From positions 124,001 through 188,000 of the forward strand of contig NZ_QDKG01000005.1 in assembly GCF_003076635.1 (NCBI RefSeq): DNA of 64,000 bases. Direction: 5' to 3'. The position numbers were made by a program, and so were the translations under genes. The notes beneath the pieces are model-generated. The model saw nothing but the letters and a program-made list of their open reading frames with translations. It searched no databases and had not been told where the DNA came from. Of the stretch, positions 53,821-63,500 are shown in pieces. Position 1 is the first letter of the stretch. Every line of letters begins with the position of its first letter. The DNA comes from Sphingobacterium corticibacter (GTDB lineage Bacteria; Bacteroidota; Bacteroidia; Sphingobacteriales; Sphingobacteriaceae).

Positions 53821-54186
53821 TTAGCGCTGGTAAGTTAAACCTACTACCGACTGCGAAACATCGCCTCCAAAAGGAGGATTTTGCTTTCTGATGCGCACAG
53901 CTATTTGCTCTAGTGTGGCATACCGCTCGAGTAAGCGATTGAGAATATCTTCGGCTGCAGATTCGAGCAACTCGCGTTTTGGAGCCATCACCTCTACCAT
54001 GATTTGATAGAGCTCCTCGTAATTAATGGTATTTTCTAAACGCTCTGCATTGGGGTTAGCAAAAGGAAAAGAAACCGAAACATCCACGTAAAATTCATTT
54101 CCCAATACCTGTTCCTCAGGATAAAAACCTATCGGAGAAAAGAATCGTGCATCTTTTATTGCTACTTCTTGCGTAATGGTTGCCAT
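53821..54186 (-). CDS. folB: Dihydroneopterin aldolase
   Basis: The 121-residue enzyme cleaves dihydroneopterin in folate synthesis. Signatures are IKDARFFSPIGFYPEEQVLGNEFYVDV (read in parts), TINYEELYQIMVEVM and the catalytic Lys region VRIRKQNPPFGGDVSQSVV. The Tyr and Glu positions for pterin binding are present (GFYPEE, LLE). It lies near no other folate gene in the window. Confidence 0.9.
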   Translation of the reverse strand: MATITQEVAIKDARFFSPIGFYPEEQVLGNEFYVDVSVSFPFANPNAERLENTINYEELYQIMVEVMAPKRELLESAAEDILNRLLERYATLEQIAVRIRKQNPPFGGDVSQSVVGLTYQR

Positions 54187-54260
54187 GAATGAGTAGATAT
54201 GTATATCTAAAGATAATAATAAACATACAATTCCCTAATCCATGGCAACCTTAGCTCATC

Positions 54261-55772
54261 TTACTTCAATAGATTGACCTCGTAAAGGTCTTTACGACGA
54301 TCTTTCAAAATCTTCACCGTACCGTACTCATGCAAATCGCGCAAAGCATATAAATCGACATCCGCGATCAGCACCATCTCGGTGTTTGGAGTGGCTTCGG
54401 CTTTGATGGCATTATTTGGAAAGGCAAAATCAGATGGTGTAAACACCGCCGACTGCGAATACTGAATATCCATATTGCTCACGCGTGGCAAGTTGCCCAC
54501 GGAGCCAGCAATAGCCACATAACATTCGTTCTCGATAGCACGTGCTTGCGCACAAGCGCGTACGCGCATATATCCATTTTGCGTATCAGTCATAAATGGC
54601 ACGAAAAGAATTTGCAATCCTTGATCAGCAAGGATTCGACCTAATTCCGGAAATTCCACATCATAACAAATCAGCAATCCGACTTTTCCACAATCTGTAT
54701 CAAACACTTTTACCTCATTACCGCCGACCATACCATAGTATTTGTATTCGTTAGGCGTGATATGAATCTTCTTGTAAGTATCTAATTGCCCGTTACGATG
54801 GCAAAGGAACGTGGCATTATACAATTTACCGCGTTCTACGACGGGCATGGATCCCGCGATGATGTTTACATTGTACGATACGGCAAATTCCTGAATTTTA
54901 GCGACTGTCTCCTTCGTCAGCTCAGCCAGCTTCTCCATCGCCATCCGCTCAGGCATATCGTTGTACGAACTCATCAACGGCGTATTGAAAAACTCTGGAA
55001 ACAGTGCAAAATCAGCACCATAGTCACTCACGGCATCCACAAAGAACTCCACCTGATCGTAAAACTCATTGATATCTTTAAACAAACGCATTTGCCATTG
55101 CACCAATCCCAAACGGATGGTCTGCTTGGAAGCAGAGCTAGATTTGGCATCCGGCTCGTAATAGATATTATTCCATTCTAATAACGTTGCGAACTGCATG
55201 GACTCTGCGTCTTCCGGCAGGTAATGCTTCAGAATTTTCTTGACATGAAAGTCATTTGAAAGCTGAAAAGTCAAGGTCGGATCGTAGATTTCTTTACGCT
55301 TCACGCGCTCAATATACATCCTCGGACTCATCGTATCGGCATAAGTATGATAATTCGGAATACGACCTCCCGCTACAATACTTTTGAGATTCATTTGCTC
55401 ACACAATTCCTTGCGCGCATCGTACAATCTTCGCCCTAAACGCAACGAGCGATATTCGGAATGCACAAAAACTTCGATACCGTACAAGGTATCTCCATCA
55501 TTGTCGTGCTTTGAAAATTTACCATCGTCTATGATTTCATAATATTTCTCATACACGTTAGTCTTTTTGGTATTGATAATGATAGACAATGCACAGGCCA
55601 CTACCTTTTTGTCGACTTCTACACAAATTTGTCCTTCTGGAAACATATCCACCAAATCGTCAATATGCGCACGTGTCCACACATCTCCAGCATGGCCGTC
55701 ATAAGCTTGGATCATAGACTCACGAAGGTCTTTATAATCCTTCTTGGTCAAGGTTCTTAAATTAATATCCAT
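54261..55772 (-). CDS. GNAT acetyltransferase fused to a nitrilase-family hydrolase
   Basis: The 503-residue fusion has an N-terminal GNAT domain (about 1-165; VDKKVVACALSIII, GIEVFVHSEYRSLRLGRRLYDARKEL read in parts) and a C-terminal carbon-nitrogen hydrolase (about 222-495). The hydrolase triad is Glu in FALFPEFFN, Lys in YKKIHITPNE and Cys in LLICYDVEFPE. Such fusions are conserved in several phyla. The pair suggests acylation and amide cleavage on linked substrates; neither is known. Confidence 0.88.
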   Translation of the reverse strand: MDINLRTLTKKDYKDLRESMIQAYDGHAGDVWTRAHIDDLVDMFPEGQICVEVDKKVVACALSIIINTKKTNVYEKYYEIIDDGKFSKHDNDGDTLYGIEVFVHSEYRSLRLGRRLYDARKELCEQMNLKSIVAGGRIPNYHTYADTMSPRMYIERVKRKEIYDPTLTFQLSNDFHVKKILKHYLPEDAESMQFATLLEWNNIYYEPDAKSSSASKQTIRLGLVQWQMRLFKDINEFYDQVEFFVDAVSDYGADFALFPEFFNTPLMSSYNDMPERMAMEKLAELTKETVAKIQEFAVSYNVNIIAGSMPVVERGKLYNATFLCHRNGQLDTYKKIHITPNEYKYYGMVGGNEVKVFDTDCGKVGLLICYDVEFPELGRILADQGLQILFVPFMTDTQNGYMRVRACAQARAIENECYVAIAGSVGNLPRVSNMDIQYSQSAVFTPSDFAFPNNAIKAEATPNTEMVLIADVDLYALRDLHEYGTVKILKDRRKDLYEVNLLK

Positions 55773-55895
55773 TATAAAAACTGTATTGCACTGTAGTAAC
55801 AGGCCATTGAAAAAATTGTTTGCGCACTAATATGCGTCTTTTAACTCAAAAAAAAACGGCCTATCCCTAGGCCGCTTGTAATTATTTATCAATTT

Positions 55896-56219
55896 TTATG
55901 CTTGACCTGTTGGTCCGCCAAAATTAAGTGGCATCGGCACCTCTCTAGGATCTATCTTCCCATTTTGTGCTTCGAAGCGATTCACATTATCTTGTAATGC
56001 CGACAACAACCGTTTTGCATGCTCCGGCGTAAGCACGATGCGTGATTTCACTTTCGCTTTGGGCACACCCGGCATGATCCGCACAAAATCTACCACAAAT
56101 TCGGTATTTGAATGTGTGATGATCGCGAGATTAGAATAGATGCCTTCTGCTATTTCTTCCGTCAGTTCGATATTGATTTCCTGCCCCTCTGGGTTCGGAT
56201 TATTTTGATTATTACTCAT
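55896..56219 (-). CDS. DUF3467 protein
   Basis: The 107-residue protein has an Asn/Gln/Pro-rich head, then the DUF3467 core: YSNLAIITHSNTEFVVDFVRIMPG, AKVKSRIVLTPEHAKRLLSALQDNV and a short tail. The fold is small and beta-rich; function is unknown. It lies 15 bp downstream of the M42 peptidase gene on the same strand, so the two are likely one transcript. Confidence 0.88.
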   Translation of the reverse strand: MSNNQNNPNPEGQEINIELTEEIAEGIYSNLAIITHSNTEFVVDFVRIMPGVPKAKVKSRIVLTPEHAKRLLSALQDNVNRFEAQNGKIDPREVPMPLNFGGPTGQA

Positions 56220-56234
56220 AATAGCTTTCTAAAA

Positions 56235-57350
56235 TTATTTAGTGAAAGTACGGAAATCCTGATCAGGCTTGATGGCAAGCACCATTTCGTAAATCAAACG
56301 AATCACGTTATCCACATCTTCCTTGTGAATCATCTCGACGGTGGTGTGCATATAGCGCAAAGGCAAAGAGATCAATGCCGAAGGCACGCCACCATTAGAA
56401 TAAGCAAACGCATCGGTATCGGTACCCGTGAAACGCGAAGATGCCTGTCTTTGGAATGGTATGTTATGCTCTTTTGCCACTTCAATCAGCATTTTATTCA
56501 GGTTGATCTGCACCGCAGGTGCATAAGAAACAACAGGACCTTTACCACAAGCCAACTCACCCTGCGTGATTTTATTAATCATAGGCGTAGTCGTATCATG
56601 CGTCACATCCGTCACGATGGCTACGTTTGGCTTGATGTAATCGGCAATCATCTCCGCTCCTTTCAGTCCGATCTCTTCTTGCACCGAATTTACGATGTAC
56701 AATCCAAAAGGTAATTTCTTCTTATTCTCTTTCAATAAACGCGCGACTTCGGCTATCATTAAACCACCAGCACGATTATCCAACGCACGACCTACGTAGT
56801 AACGATCGTTGAGCACCATAAACTCGTCTTCATAGGTGACTACGCTCCCAACGTGAATGCCCAACGCTTCTACTTCGTCTTTCGAAGTACAACCGCAGTC
56901 CAAAAATATATTTTTCAAGCTTGGCGCATCTTCTTTCTCGCCCGAGCGCGTGTGAATCGCTGGCCAGCCGAATACGGCTTTCACAATACCATTGTCCGTA
57001 TGGATATTTACTCTTTTAGAAGGCGCAATCTGATGATCGGATCCACCATTGCGAATCACGTAGATCAATCCATCGGAAGTAATGTAATTGACAAACCAAG
57101 AGATCTCGTCCGAATGCGCTTCGATCACGACTTTGTAAGGTGCATCTGGATTAATAATTCCAACTGCAGTACCGTAATTGTCGACATAGGTATCATCAAC
57201 ATAAGGTTTTAGGTAATCTAGCCAGAGGCGCTGCCCTTGCCATTCAAAACCCGTAGGTGAAGGATTGTTTATATAACTTTCGAAAAAGGCCAATGATTGC
57301 TTATTGACCACTTCTACGTGTTTATGCTCTTTAGAACTCTTTTTACTCAT
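56235..57350 (-). CDS. M42-family metal aminopeptidase
   Basis: The 371-residue enzyme is a cytoplasmic two-metal aminopeptidase. Residues include His and Asp in VVIEAHSDEISWF, Asp in GRALDNRAGG, the EE pair in NSVQEEIGLKGAE, Asp in AIVTDVTHD and the C-terminal His in LPLRYMHTTVEMI. The length is normal. It forms the first gene of a likely two-gene unit with DUF3467. Confidence 0.9.
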   Translation of the reverse strand: MSKKSSKEHKHVEVVNKQSLAFFESYINNPSPTGFEWQGQRLWLDYLKPYVDDTYVDNYGTAVGIINPDAPYKVVIEAHSDEISWFVNYITSDGLIYVIRNGGSDHQIAPSKRVNIHTDNGIVKAVFGWPAIHTRSGEKEDAPSLKNIFLDCGCTSKDEVEALGIHVGSVVTYEDEFMVLNDRYYVGRALDNRAGGLMIAEVARLLKENKKKLPFGLYIVNSVQEEIGLKGAEMIADYIKPNVAIVTDVTHDTTTPMINKITQGELACGKGPVVSYAPAVQINLNKMLIEVAKEHNIPFQRQASSRFTGTDTDAFAYSNGGVPSALISLPLRYMHTTVEMIHKEDVDNVIRLIYEMVLAIKPDQDFRTFTK

Positions 57351-57444
57351 AATGCTTAATTTGTGCTACGCAAAATAAGTATTTCAAACAGATATGACAA
57401 AAACTAACCCAGTAAACCTTATCTTTACGCCATAATTTTACCGC

Positions 57445-58269
57445 ATGACAACTTCCCTAGCACACATCGTTTGGAATATCGAGCCCGAAATATTTACAAT
57501 AGGATCTTTCGGCTTACGGTATTACTCGCTTTGCTGGCTATTAGCCTTTGCCTCTTCGTATTTTTTCATGTTAAAAGTGTTTAATCGAGAAGGCAAATCG
57601 CAGGAGCTATTGGATAAGCTTACGATCTATATTTTTCTGGGCACGCTTTTAGGAGCTCGCCTTGGCCATTGCCTCTTTTACGACTTTGCCTATTATAAAG
57701 ATCATTTGCTGGAGATTTTCATTCCATTTCAGCAAGTCAATGGTCAATGGCAGATGACTGGTTTCACGGGATTGGCAAGCCACGGTGGTGCCATCGGGAT
57801 ATTAACCGCATTGTGGTTATTCGCTCGCAACACCAAGATGAATTTCATTTGGATTACCGATCGTCTGGTATTGGTTGTACCAATTGCTTGTTTTTTCATT
57901 CGCTTGGGCAACTTCTTCAATTCGGAAATGATTGGTCATCCGACAGATTTACCTTGGGCGATCATCTTCCAGCAAATCGATAATATACCAAGACACCCTG
58001 CTCAGCTTTACGAAGCCATTGCGTACCTGATCTCCTTCGGGATCATGTGGTATCTGTATCAGAAGAATCAGAATCCAAAACCAGGAAAATTGTTTGGAAC
58101 GTTATTGATCCTATTGTTTGGAGCACGACTGGCATTGGAACATTTCAAGATCGATCAGGTCGCATTCGAACAAGGTATGGCGTTCAACATGGGTCAGATT
58201 CTGAGTATCCCTTTTATACTCGTCGGGTTATACTTATTGCTGCGAAAAACCACACCGGTGTCTCGCTAA
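57445..58269 (+). CDS. lgt: Prolipoprotein diacylglyceryl transferase
   Basis: The 274-residue inner-membrane enzyme puts diacylglycerol on the lipobox Cys, the first step for the many lipoproteins in this window. Motifs are SFGLRYYSLCWLLAF, LLGARLGHCLFYD, SHGGAIGIL, the family's RLGNFFNSEMIGHPTDLPWAI and RHPAQLYEAIAYL. It is a single gene with a terminator 7 bp after its stop. Confidence 0.92.
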   Translation: MTTSLAHIVWNIEPEIFTIGSFGLRYYSLCWLLAFASSYFFMLKVFNREGKSQELLDKLTIYIFLGTLLGARLGHCLFYDFAYYKDHLLEIFIPFQQVNGQWQMTGFTGLASHGGAIGILTALWLFARNTKMNFIWITDRLVLVVPIACFFIRLGNFFNSEMIGHPTDLPWAIIFQQIDNIPRHPAQLYEAIAYLISFGIMWYLYQKNQNPKPGKLFGTLLILLFGARLALEHFKIDQVAFEQGMAFNMGQILSIPFILVGLYLLLRKTTPVSR

Positions 58270-58275
58270 GAATAG

Positions 58276-58305
58276 AAGCCCTTCGACTACCAAGAAGGGC
58301 TTTTT
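58276..58305 (+). terminator. Terminator of lgt
   Basis: AAGCCCTTC pairs with GAAGGGCTT around nine bases, and a T run follows. Confidence 0.8.
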
Positions 58306-58336
58306 AATTTCCACTCTTTTAAAACAATACCACTAT

Positions 58337-59551
58337 ATGAATTTTAATTCTCTTTCCAAATCAAGACGTTTTGCCATATTACTTATCCTTGGTTTGCTTT
58401 CTGCTATTGGCCCGTTTTCCATCGATATGTATTTACCGGCTTTTGATACGATAGCGGCAGATTTCGATTCACCAATTGAGAAGATACAATTATCACTTAC
58501 TGCATTTTTTGTAGGAATCGCTATAGGTCAAATCATCTACGGCCCTCTATTGGATAAATTCGGACGCAAAAAACCTCTTTTTATTGGTCTGATTATTTAC
58601 ATATTCGCATCAATTATGTGTGCTTTCACGGAAGATGCCAATCACTTAATTGTGTATCGGTTCTTGCAAGCTTTAGGAAGCTGCTCTGGTATGGTTGCCT
58701 CAAGAGCCATGGTGCGCGACTATTTCGATCCTCGTGAAGGCGCCAAAGTTTTCAGCATGCTGATGTTGGTGATTGGTATTTCACCGATTATTGCGCCAAG
58801 TGTTGGTGCCTTTGTACTAGCCCATTTTGACTGGCATATTATTTTCCTGATTTTGACAGGTTTAGCGACATTAATTTTGTTAGCCGTCATTTTTGTATTA
58901 CCAGAATCTTACAAAGGTAATCGTGGAATGTCGTTATATCCCAAGGCAATCTTAACAGGATACTGGTCGGTATTCAAAACGCCTGTTTTTTTGCTATACG
59001 CTATGGTGGGTGGTTTTGCGGCGAGTGGATTATATGCTTATTTATCAGGATCACCATTCGTACTTCAATCCCTTCATGGACTTAGCGAATCGCAGTATGG
59101 CATTGCGTTCGCCATGGTAGCTTCCTGCCTGATCATCGCCACGCAATTGAATCGGGTGTTATTAAATAGATTGACTAGCGAAGAGATTTCCAAAAAAGCG
59201 AGTTACTTTCAGGCTGCATCCGGTGTTTTATTGGTCATTTTTGCCTTGACTGGAATGCTTAACCTTGTCACGCTGTTGGCATTAATCTGCTTGTTTCTTT
59301 GCGCACAAGGATTTATTTTTCCAAATACCTCTGCTATGGCTTTAGCGCCATTTGATCGCTTAGCAGGTAGTGCTTCTGCTTTGTTGGGATGTATACAGAT
59401 GGCTTTAGGCGCTGGCTCTTCTGCTTTGGTAAGTCATTTTCACAATGGTACACAATTTCCGATGGTAGCTGTGATGTGTGGTGGAGCGTTGATCAGCTTT
59501 TTGATCTACTTATTGCTACCCAAGTTCAATAATCGCCGAGCGCAAGTTTAA
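58337..59551 (+). CDS. Bcr/CflA-type multidrug efflux transporter
   Basis: The 404 residues form 12 membrane helices of the major facilitator superfamily. The start region reads GPFSIDMYLPAFDTIA, the loop 2-3 motif is GPLLDKFGRKKPL, and YRFLQALGSCSGMVASRAMVRDYF belongs to the Bcr/CflA branch (DHA1). It exports drugs or metabolites by proton antiport. Substrates are unknown. It is a single gene. Confidence 0.88.
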   Translation: MNFNSLSKSRRFAILLILGLLSAIGPFSIDMYLPAFDTIAADFDSPIEKIQLSLTAFFVGIAIGQIIYGPLLDKFGRKKPLFIGLIIYIFASIMCAFTEDANHLIVYRFLQALGSCSGMVASRAMVRDYFDPREGAKVFSMLMLVIGISPIIAPSVGAFVLAHFDWHIIFLILTGLATLILLAVIFVLPESYKGNRGMSLYPKAILTGYWSVFKTPVFLLYAMVGGFAASGLYAYLSGSPFVLQSLHGLSESQYGIAFAMVASCLIIATQLNRVLLNRLTSEEISKKASYFQAASGVLLVIFALTGMLNLVTLLALICLFLCAQGFIFPNTSAMALAPFDRLAGSASALLGCIQMALGAGSSALVSHFHNGTQFPMVAVMCGGALISFLIYLLLPKFNNRRAQV

Positions 59552-59577
59552 TGTTGTTTTAAGACAACATTAAACTT
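59544..59577. terminator. Hairpin between convergent efflux and aroQ genes
   Basis: AAGTTTAATGTTGT pairs with ACAACATTAAACTT over 14 bp around six bases. Stop codons of both genes lie in it. It lacks a long T run, so termination is likely but not certain. Confidence 0.6.
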
Positions 59578-59981
59578 AAAATACCTAAACGGTAGCTATT
59601 CAAGCCAAATCCAAGGATTACGCCTTTGCATTGTGCAGAAAGGTAGGAATGGTGTCTAAACTCCTCCCGTTGATGCACATTAGAAATGTGTACTTCGATA
59701 ACGGGAGTTGTTACTGCCGCTATTGCATCTGCAATAGCGATAGAAGTGTGCGTATAAGCACCTGCATTAAGTACGATACCATCCCACTCAAATCCCACTC
59801 TGTGAATCTCGTCGATAATAGCGCCTTCGCTATTTGCTTGAAAGTAGCTTAGATCAACATCTGGAAATTCGTCCTTTAACTCTTCAAAGAACGATACAAA
59901 ATTCTGATCGCCATAAATGTTTTTTTCCCGGACGCCCAACAAGTTGAGGTTAGGACCGTTTAGTAGTAATATCTTTTTCAT
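59559..59981 (-). CDS. aroQ: Type II 3-dehydroquinate dehydratase
   Basis: The 140-residue enzyme carries out the third shikimate-pathway step. It shows LLNGPNLNLLGVREKNIYG with the catalytic Tyr, YFQANSEGAIIDEIH, LNAGAYTHTSIAI and EVHISNVHQREEFRHHS. The length is normal. It is convergent with the efflux gene. Confidence 0.93.
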   Translation of the reverse strand: MKKILLLNGPNLNLLGVREKNIYGDQNFVSFFEELKDEFPDVDLSYFQANSEGAIIDEIHRVGFEWDGIVLNAGAYTHTSIAIADAIAAVTTPVIEVHISNVHQREEFRHHSYLSAQCKGVILGFGLNSYRLGILSLMLS

Positions 59982-60031
59982 AGAGGATGATTGTCAAAAT
60001 GTTTGATGCTGTAGAGCGTAGGTAATAAAGC

Positions 60032-61657
60032 TTAAATATCGCCATAGAATGGTCGGAAAGTAGAGCGTAAACCTACGGATATCACACCAGTGCGTATCGA
60101 TGGCCGATCAGCGATATTTTGCTGACGATGCGTGTAACCGAGTTCAAAACGTAAGTTGTACGTCGGATTGAGTACATAGGAAGCACGCACATCGGCAAAG
60201 TATAAATCATTACGAATACCTTGGCCAATGCTGTTTCCATACCAATTAGGGTAATTCTCATATGATTCGAAAATATCTCCACCATAACTGGTACCATCGC
60301 CAGGATCTGTACCAAACAAACTATACATGCCCTGTAATGAAAAATGGAATCTTCTCCATGCATAGTTGGCGATACCTACGACCTCTTTGAAATTGGCACC
60401 ACGAGGATGTGCCAATGGCTCGGCGTTATTACTGTAATTGGAGATCGATACAAAGTGCTGGTAGGTATACGGTCGTGCTAAATTGTACTCTGCCAACAAG
60501 CTCAGGTTGCGTACACCAAACATATGATATCCGCGTGCTCCAAACTGTGCCGCCCATTTGTTGTGGATATATCCATTACCCGCAAAAAATTCACTTCCCG
60601 TAAATTCACCTAAGAGAAACTGGCTATATAGGGTGATGTTTTCCCAGGTTTTATATTTGGCACTCGCCCCCAAAAACATTTTGTCTGGTGAGGAAGAATT
60701 ATTGGATTCGATCGGTCGCAAAAAATTAATAGGGATCGCGTAATTCCAATCAAAACCGCGACGACCTGCCTGATTTCTATTAGCCCAGATCACCGCTTGA
60801 AAGAAACCGACTGACAAACGATTAGAAATATTATAATCTAAGTATTGGAAAGCGCCCCATTTCTTGCCATCACCAAATTCGGCGCCACTATTCAAAGAAT
60901 CTATTCTAGCTGTTCTCGGATCATTCATATATGCCCACACCGAGGTGTAACGAACATTACCAATTGTACCGGTTAATCGAAGTTGCGCGTAATTGGAAGA
61001 GAAGTCGGATAGAAGTACCGAACGGTAACCATCGCCGATGTGGTTACGATCATAACCTACCGAAGCTTGGAAATAATCGCCAAAAGCGTAGGTGGCATTG
61101 GCAGTAGCAAAAAGCCATGATTGCCGCTCTCCATTACTACTTTGCAACACACCTTGACCCGGAACCACTTCATTTGTATTGATATAATCGGTTAAATAGT
61201 TTGGAAATACCGCACGATTATCAATCAGATTACCATAAAAAACAAACTTGTCTTTGTATGCGAAACCTGCCTGCACACCAGCAGATCCTAACCAAACATT
61301 TCTTCTGTCTGAATTCCTGAGATCAGAACCGATCATCAGATCGGGTATAAAGTCTGCGTAAAAGCGATAGTCCTCTCCGTTGGCTTCTACCAAATGCTCG
61401 TTAAATAGTTTTCTGGCAAACCAATTATCTGAATTAGTACGGTTCAAGTTGGTGATAGAGTCGTGTGCAGCAAACAGCCTTTTCTTCAATAACAAAGGCT
61501 TGACCGTGGTGAACTCACGACTATCTGCTCCGTAAAGCGTTTCTCCATATTGCTGATAGAGGGAATAGGAATAAGGCAAATAATCTATCTGCGCACGAGC
61601 CGGAAGGGCAAATCCTAAACACCCTAACGCTAGGATCAAACCGTGAGAAATCTTCAT
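60032..61657 (-). CDS. Outer-membrane beta-barrel protein, RemB/Wzi-like
   Basis: The 541 residues (ATG 61657; 13 more codons open upstream) begin with a signal peptide ending near LPARA. Alternating strands rich in aromatic residues follow and the end reads GVISVGLRSTFRPFYGDI. I associate the layout with the capsule-assembly Wzi and gliding-motility RemB proteins of Bacteroidota. No gliding or capsule genes lie beside it, so only the barrel is certain. Confidence 0.6.
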   Translation of the reverse strand: MKISHGLILALGCLGFALPARAQIDYLPYSYSLYQQYGETLYGADSREFTTVKPLLLKKRLFAAHDSITNLNRTNSDNWFARKLFNEHLVEANGEDYRFYADFIPDLMIGSDLRNSDRRNVWLGSAGVQAGFAYKDKFVFYGNLIDNRAVFPNYLTDYINTNEVVPGQGVLQSSNGERQSWLFATANATYAFGDYFQASVGYDRNHIGDGYRSVLLSDFSSNYAQLRLTGTIGNVRYTSVWAYMNDPRTARIDSLNSGAEFGDGKKWGAFQYLDYNISNRLSVGFFQAVIWANRNQAGRRGFDWNYAIPINFLRPIESNNSSSPDKMFLGASAKYKTWENITLYSQFLLGEFTGSEFFAGNGYIHNKWAAQFGARGYHMFGVRNLSLLAEYNLARPYTYQHFVSISNYSNNAEPLAHPRGANFKEVVGIANYAWRRFHFSLQGMYSLFGTDPGDGTSYGGDIFESYENYPNWYGNSIGQGIRNDLYFADVRASYVLNPTYNLRFELGYTHRQQNIADRPSIRTGVISVGLRSTFRPFYGDI

Positions 61658-61859
61658 AACCACGAAATTAGACAAAATTTTTAATGCTGGACGCAATTTT
61701 TGTACCTAAATAGCTGCTTATACAGCATTTGCCATTTAAAACCAACAACGACAGAAGGTTTAGATAAGCTAAAACGTTTTTATTAATGTTATTGCACAGA
61801 AAATATGTATATTGGAGCTCGCAATAATAAACTAAAAACATCAATAATTATACATTAAC

Positions 61860-63281
61860 ATGAAGCGTAGAACCTTTATTCAGAACTCCGCTCTTTTGGG
61901 CGCAGGCATGTTAGCCAGCAAGTTTTCACTAGCTGCCGACGGATACGCCAACTTCCCAGTAGTTAGAGTTGCTGAGAAAGACAGACACTTTAAAAGTAAA
62001 GTGGTCGAAAATATTATCAAAGAATTTCAAAGCAAGGTGGCCGATAAGGAATTGGGCTGGTTATTTCACAACTGTTTTCCAAACACATTGGATACCACTA
62101 TCTATGACGAATCTACTGCCACTCAAAAATTGACCTATGTCATTACGGGCGACATCGATGCGATGTGGTTGCGCGATAGTAGTGCACAAGTGTGGCCGTA
62201 TTTGCCATTTATGAAAAAGGATAAAAACCTTCAAAACTTGATCGTTGGACTAATCAACAAACAAGCAAAATGTATCAATATTGATCCATATGCTAATGCA
62301 TTCTACAACGATCCAACCAAAGAAGGCGAATGGTTTTCAGATCATACCGAGATGAAAGCGGGTATTCATGAGCGCAAATGGGAAATCGATTCTTTGTGTT
62401 ATCCAATCCGTCTAGCTCACGCTTATTGGGAAGAGACTAAAGATACTTCTCCATTTGATGCAGAATGGGTACAAGCGCAAGAGAACGTTTACAAAACTTT
62501 CGTGGAGCAACAGCGTAAAGAAAGCTTAGGGCCATACAACTTCATGCGTACGACACCGCGTGGTACAGATACGTTGCAAGTAGATGGCTGGGGATATCCA
62601 GTGAAGCCTGTTGGCTTAATCTGCTCTAGCTTCCGCCCTTCGGATGACTGTACGATGTTACCATTTTTGATTCCTTCGAACCTATTTGCCATCGTTAGTT
62701 TGAGACAATCGGCTGAGATTTTGAGAAAGGTCAAAAACAACACCGATTTAGCGCAAAAAATGGAAGCTTTGGCGAACGAGGTCGAGCAAGCTGTCAACCA
62801 ATATGGTATCATCGACCACCCGACCCACGGACGTGTTTATGCCTTTGAAGTGGATGGTTACGGTAGTTATATGATGATGGATGATGCGAATGTTCCTAGC
62901 TTATTATCGTTACCTTACTTAGGTGCAGTAGATAAAAATGATGAAGTTTACCAGCGCACGCGCAAATTCATCCTTTCAGAAGAAAATCCGTTCTTCTTCA
63001 AAGGAACAGCTGCTGAAGGTGTTGGTGGTCCGCATATTGGACGTGATATGATCTGGCCAATGGCAATCATTATGCGGGCAATGACTTCTTCAGACGATGA
63101 AGAGATCAGAACATGTATCCAAACCTTGAAGAAAACACATGGTGATACTGGTTTTATGCACGAATCATTCCACAAGGATGATCCGAAGAACTTTACCCGC
63201 CATTGGTTCGCTTGGACAAATACATTATTCGGTGAATTGCTCTGGAAAACATACCAAGAGAAACCAAGCTTATTGGTGTAA
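61860..63281 (+). CDS. GH125 exo-alpha-1,6-mannosidase, Tat-exported
   Basis: The 473-residue enzyme removes alpha-1,6-linked mannose from glycans. The leader MKRRTFIQNSALLGAGMLAS is a clear twin-arginine signal. The (alpha/alpha)6 domain has GDIDAMWLRDSSAQVWPY, the family's hallmark, plus MRTTPRGTDTLQVDGWGYP and GVGGPHIGRDMIWPMAI with the acid/base region. It stands alone. A 10-base palindrome AAAACGTTTT at 61771-61780 lies upstream and may be an operator. Confidence 0.9.
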   Translation: MKRRTFIQNSALLGAGMLASKFSLAADGYANFPVVRVAEKDRHFKSKVVENIIKEFQSKVADKELGWLFHNCFPNTLDTTIYDESTATQKLTYVITGDIDAMWLRDSSAQVWPYLPFMKKDKNLQNLIVGLINKQAKCINIDPYANAFYNDPTKEGEWFSDHTEMKAGIHERKWEIDSLCYPIRLAHAYWEETKDTSPFDAEWVQAQENVYKTFVEQQRKESLGPYNFMRTTPRGTDTLQVDGWGYPVKPVGLICSSFRPSDDCTMLPFLIPSNLFAIVSLRQSAEILRKVKNNTDLAQKMEALANEVEQAVNQYGIIDHPTHGRVYAFEVDGYGSYMMMDDANVPSLLSLPYLGAVDKNDEVYQRTRKFILSEENPFFFKGTAAEGVGGPHIGRDMIWPMAIIMRAMTSSDDEEIRTCIQTLKKTHGDTGFMHESFHKDDPKNFTRHWFAWTNTLFGELLWKTYQEKPSLLV

Positions 63282-63297
63282 TTGATCGATATATCAC

Positions 63298-63328
63298 AAA
63301 AAAGCCATCCCAAAAGGATGGCTTTTTT
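63298..63328 (+). terminator. Terminator of the GH125 gene
   Basis: AAAAAAGCCATCC pairs with GGATGGCTTTTTT around five bases, followed by more T. Confidence 0.85.
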
Positions 63329-63412
63329 TATTAGAAGATGGCGTCGATTGTTAACGATACATTCCAAGATATTTATGGAAATACTTCGAAAACTTTATAG
63401 CCATAAAATAAA

Positions 63413-63444
63413 AAGTCCTGATAAGAATACACCTATCAGGACTT
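63413..63444 (-). terminator. Terminator of infB
   Basis: AAGTCCTGATA pairs with TATCAGGACTT around ten bases. The minus strand continues into a T-rich run. It lies about 57 bp past the infB stop codon. Confidence 0.8.
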
Positions 63445-63500
63445 GCCTTAATTATTCTTTGTTTAGCTTGAGGAGGACATTACCCCTCTAGCTTTAATGA

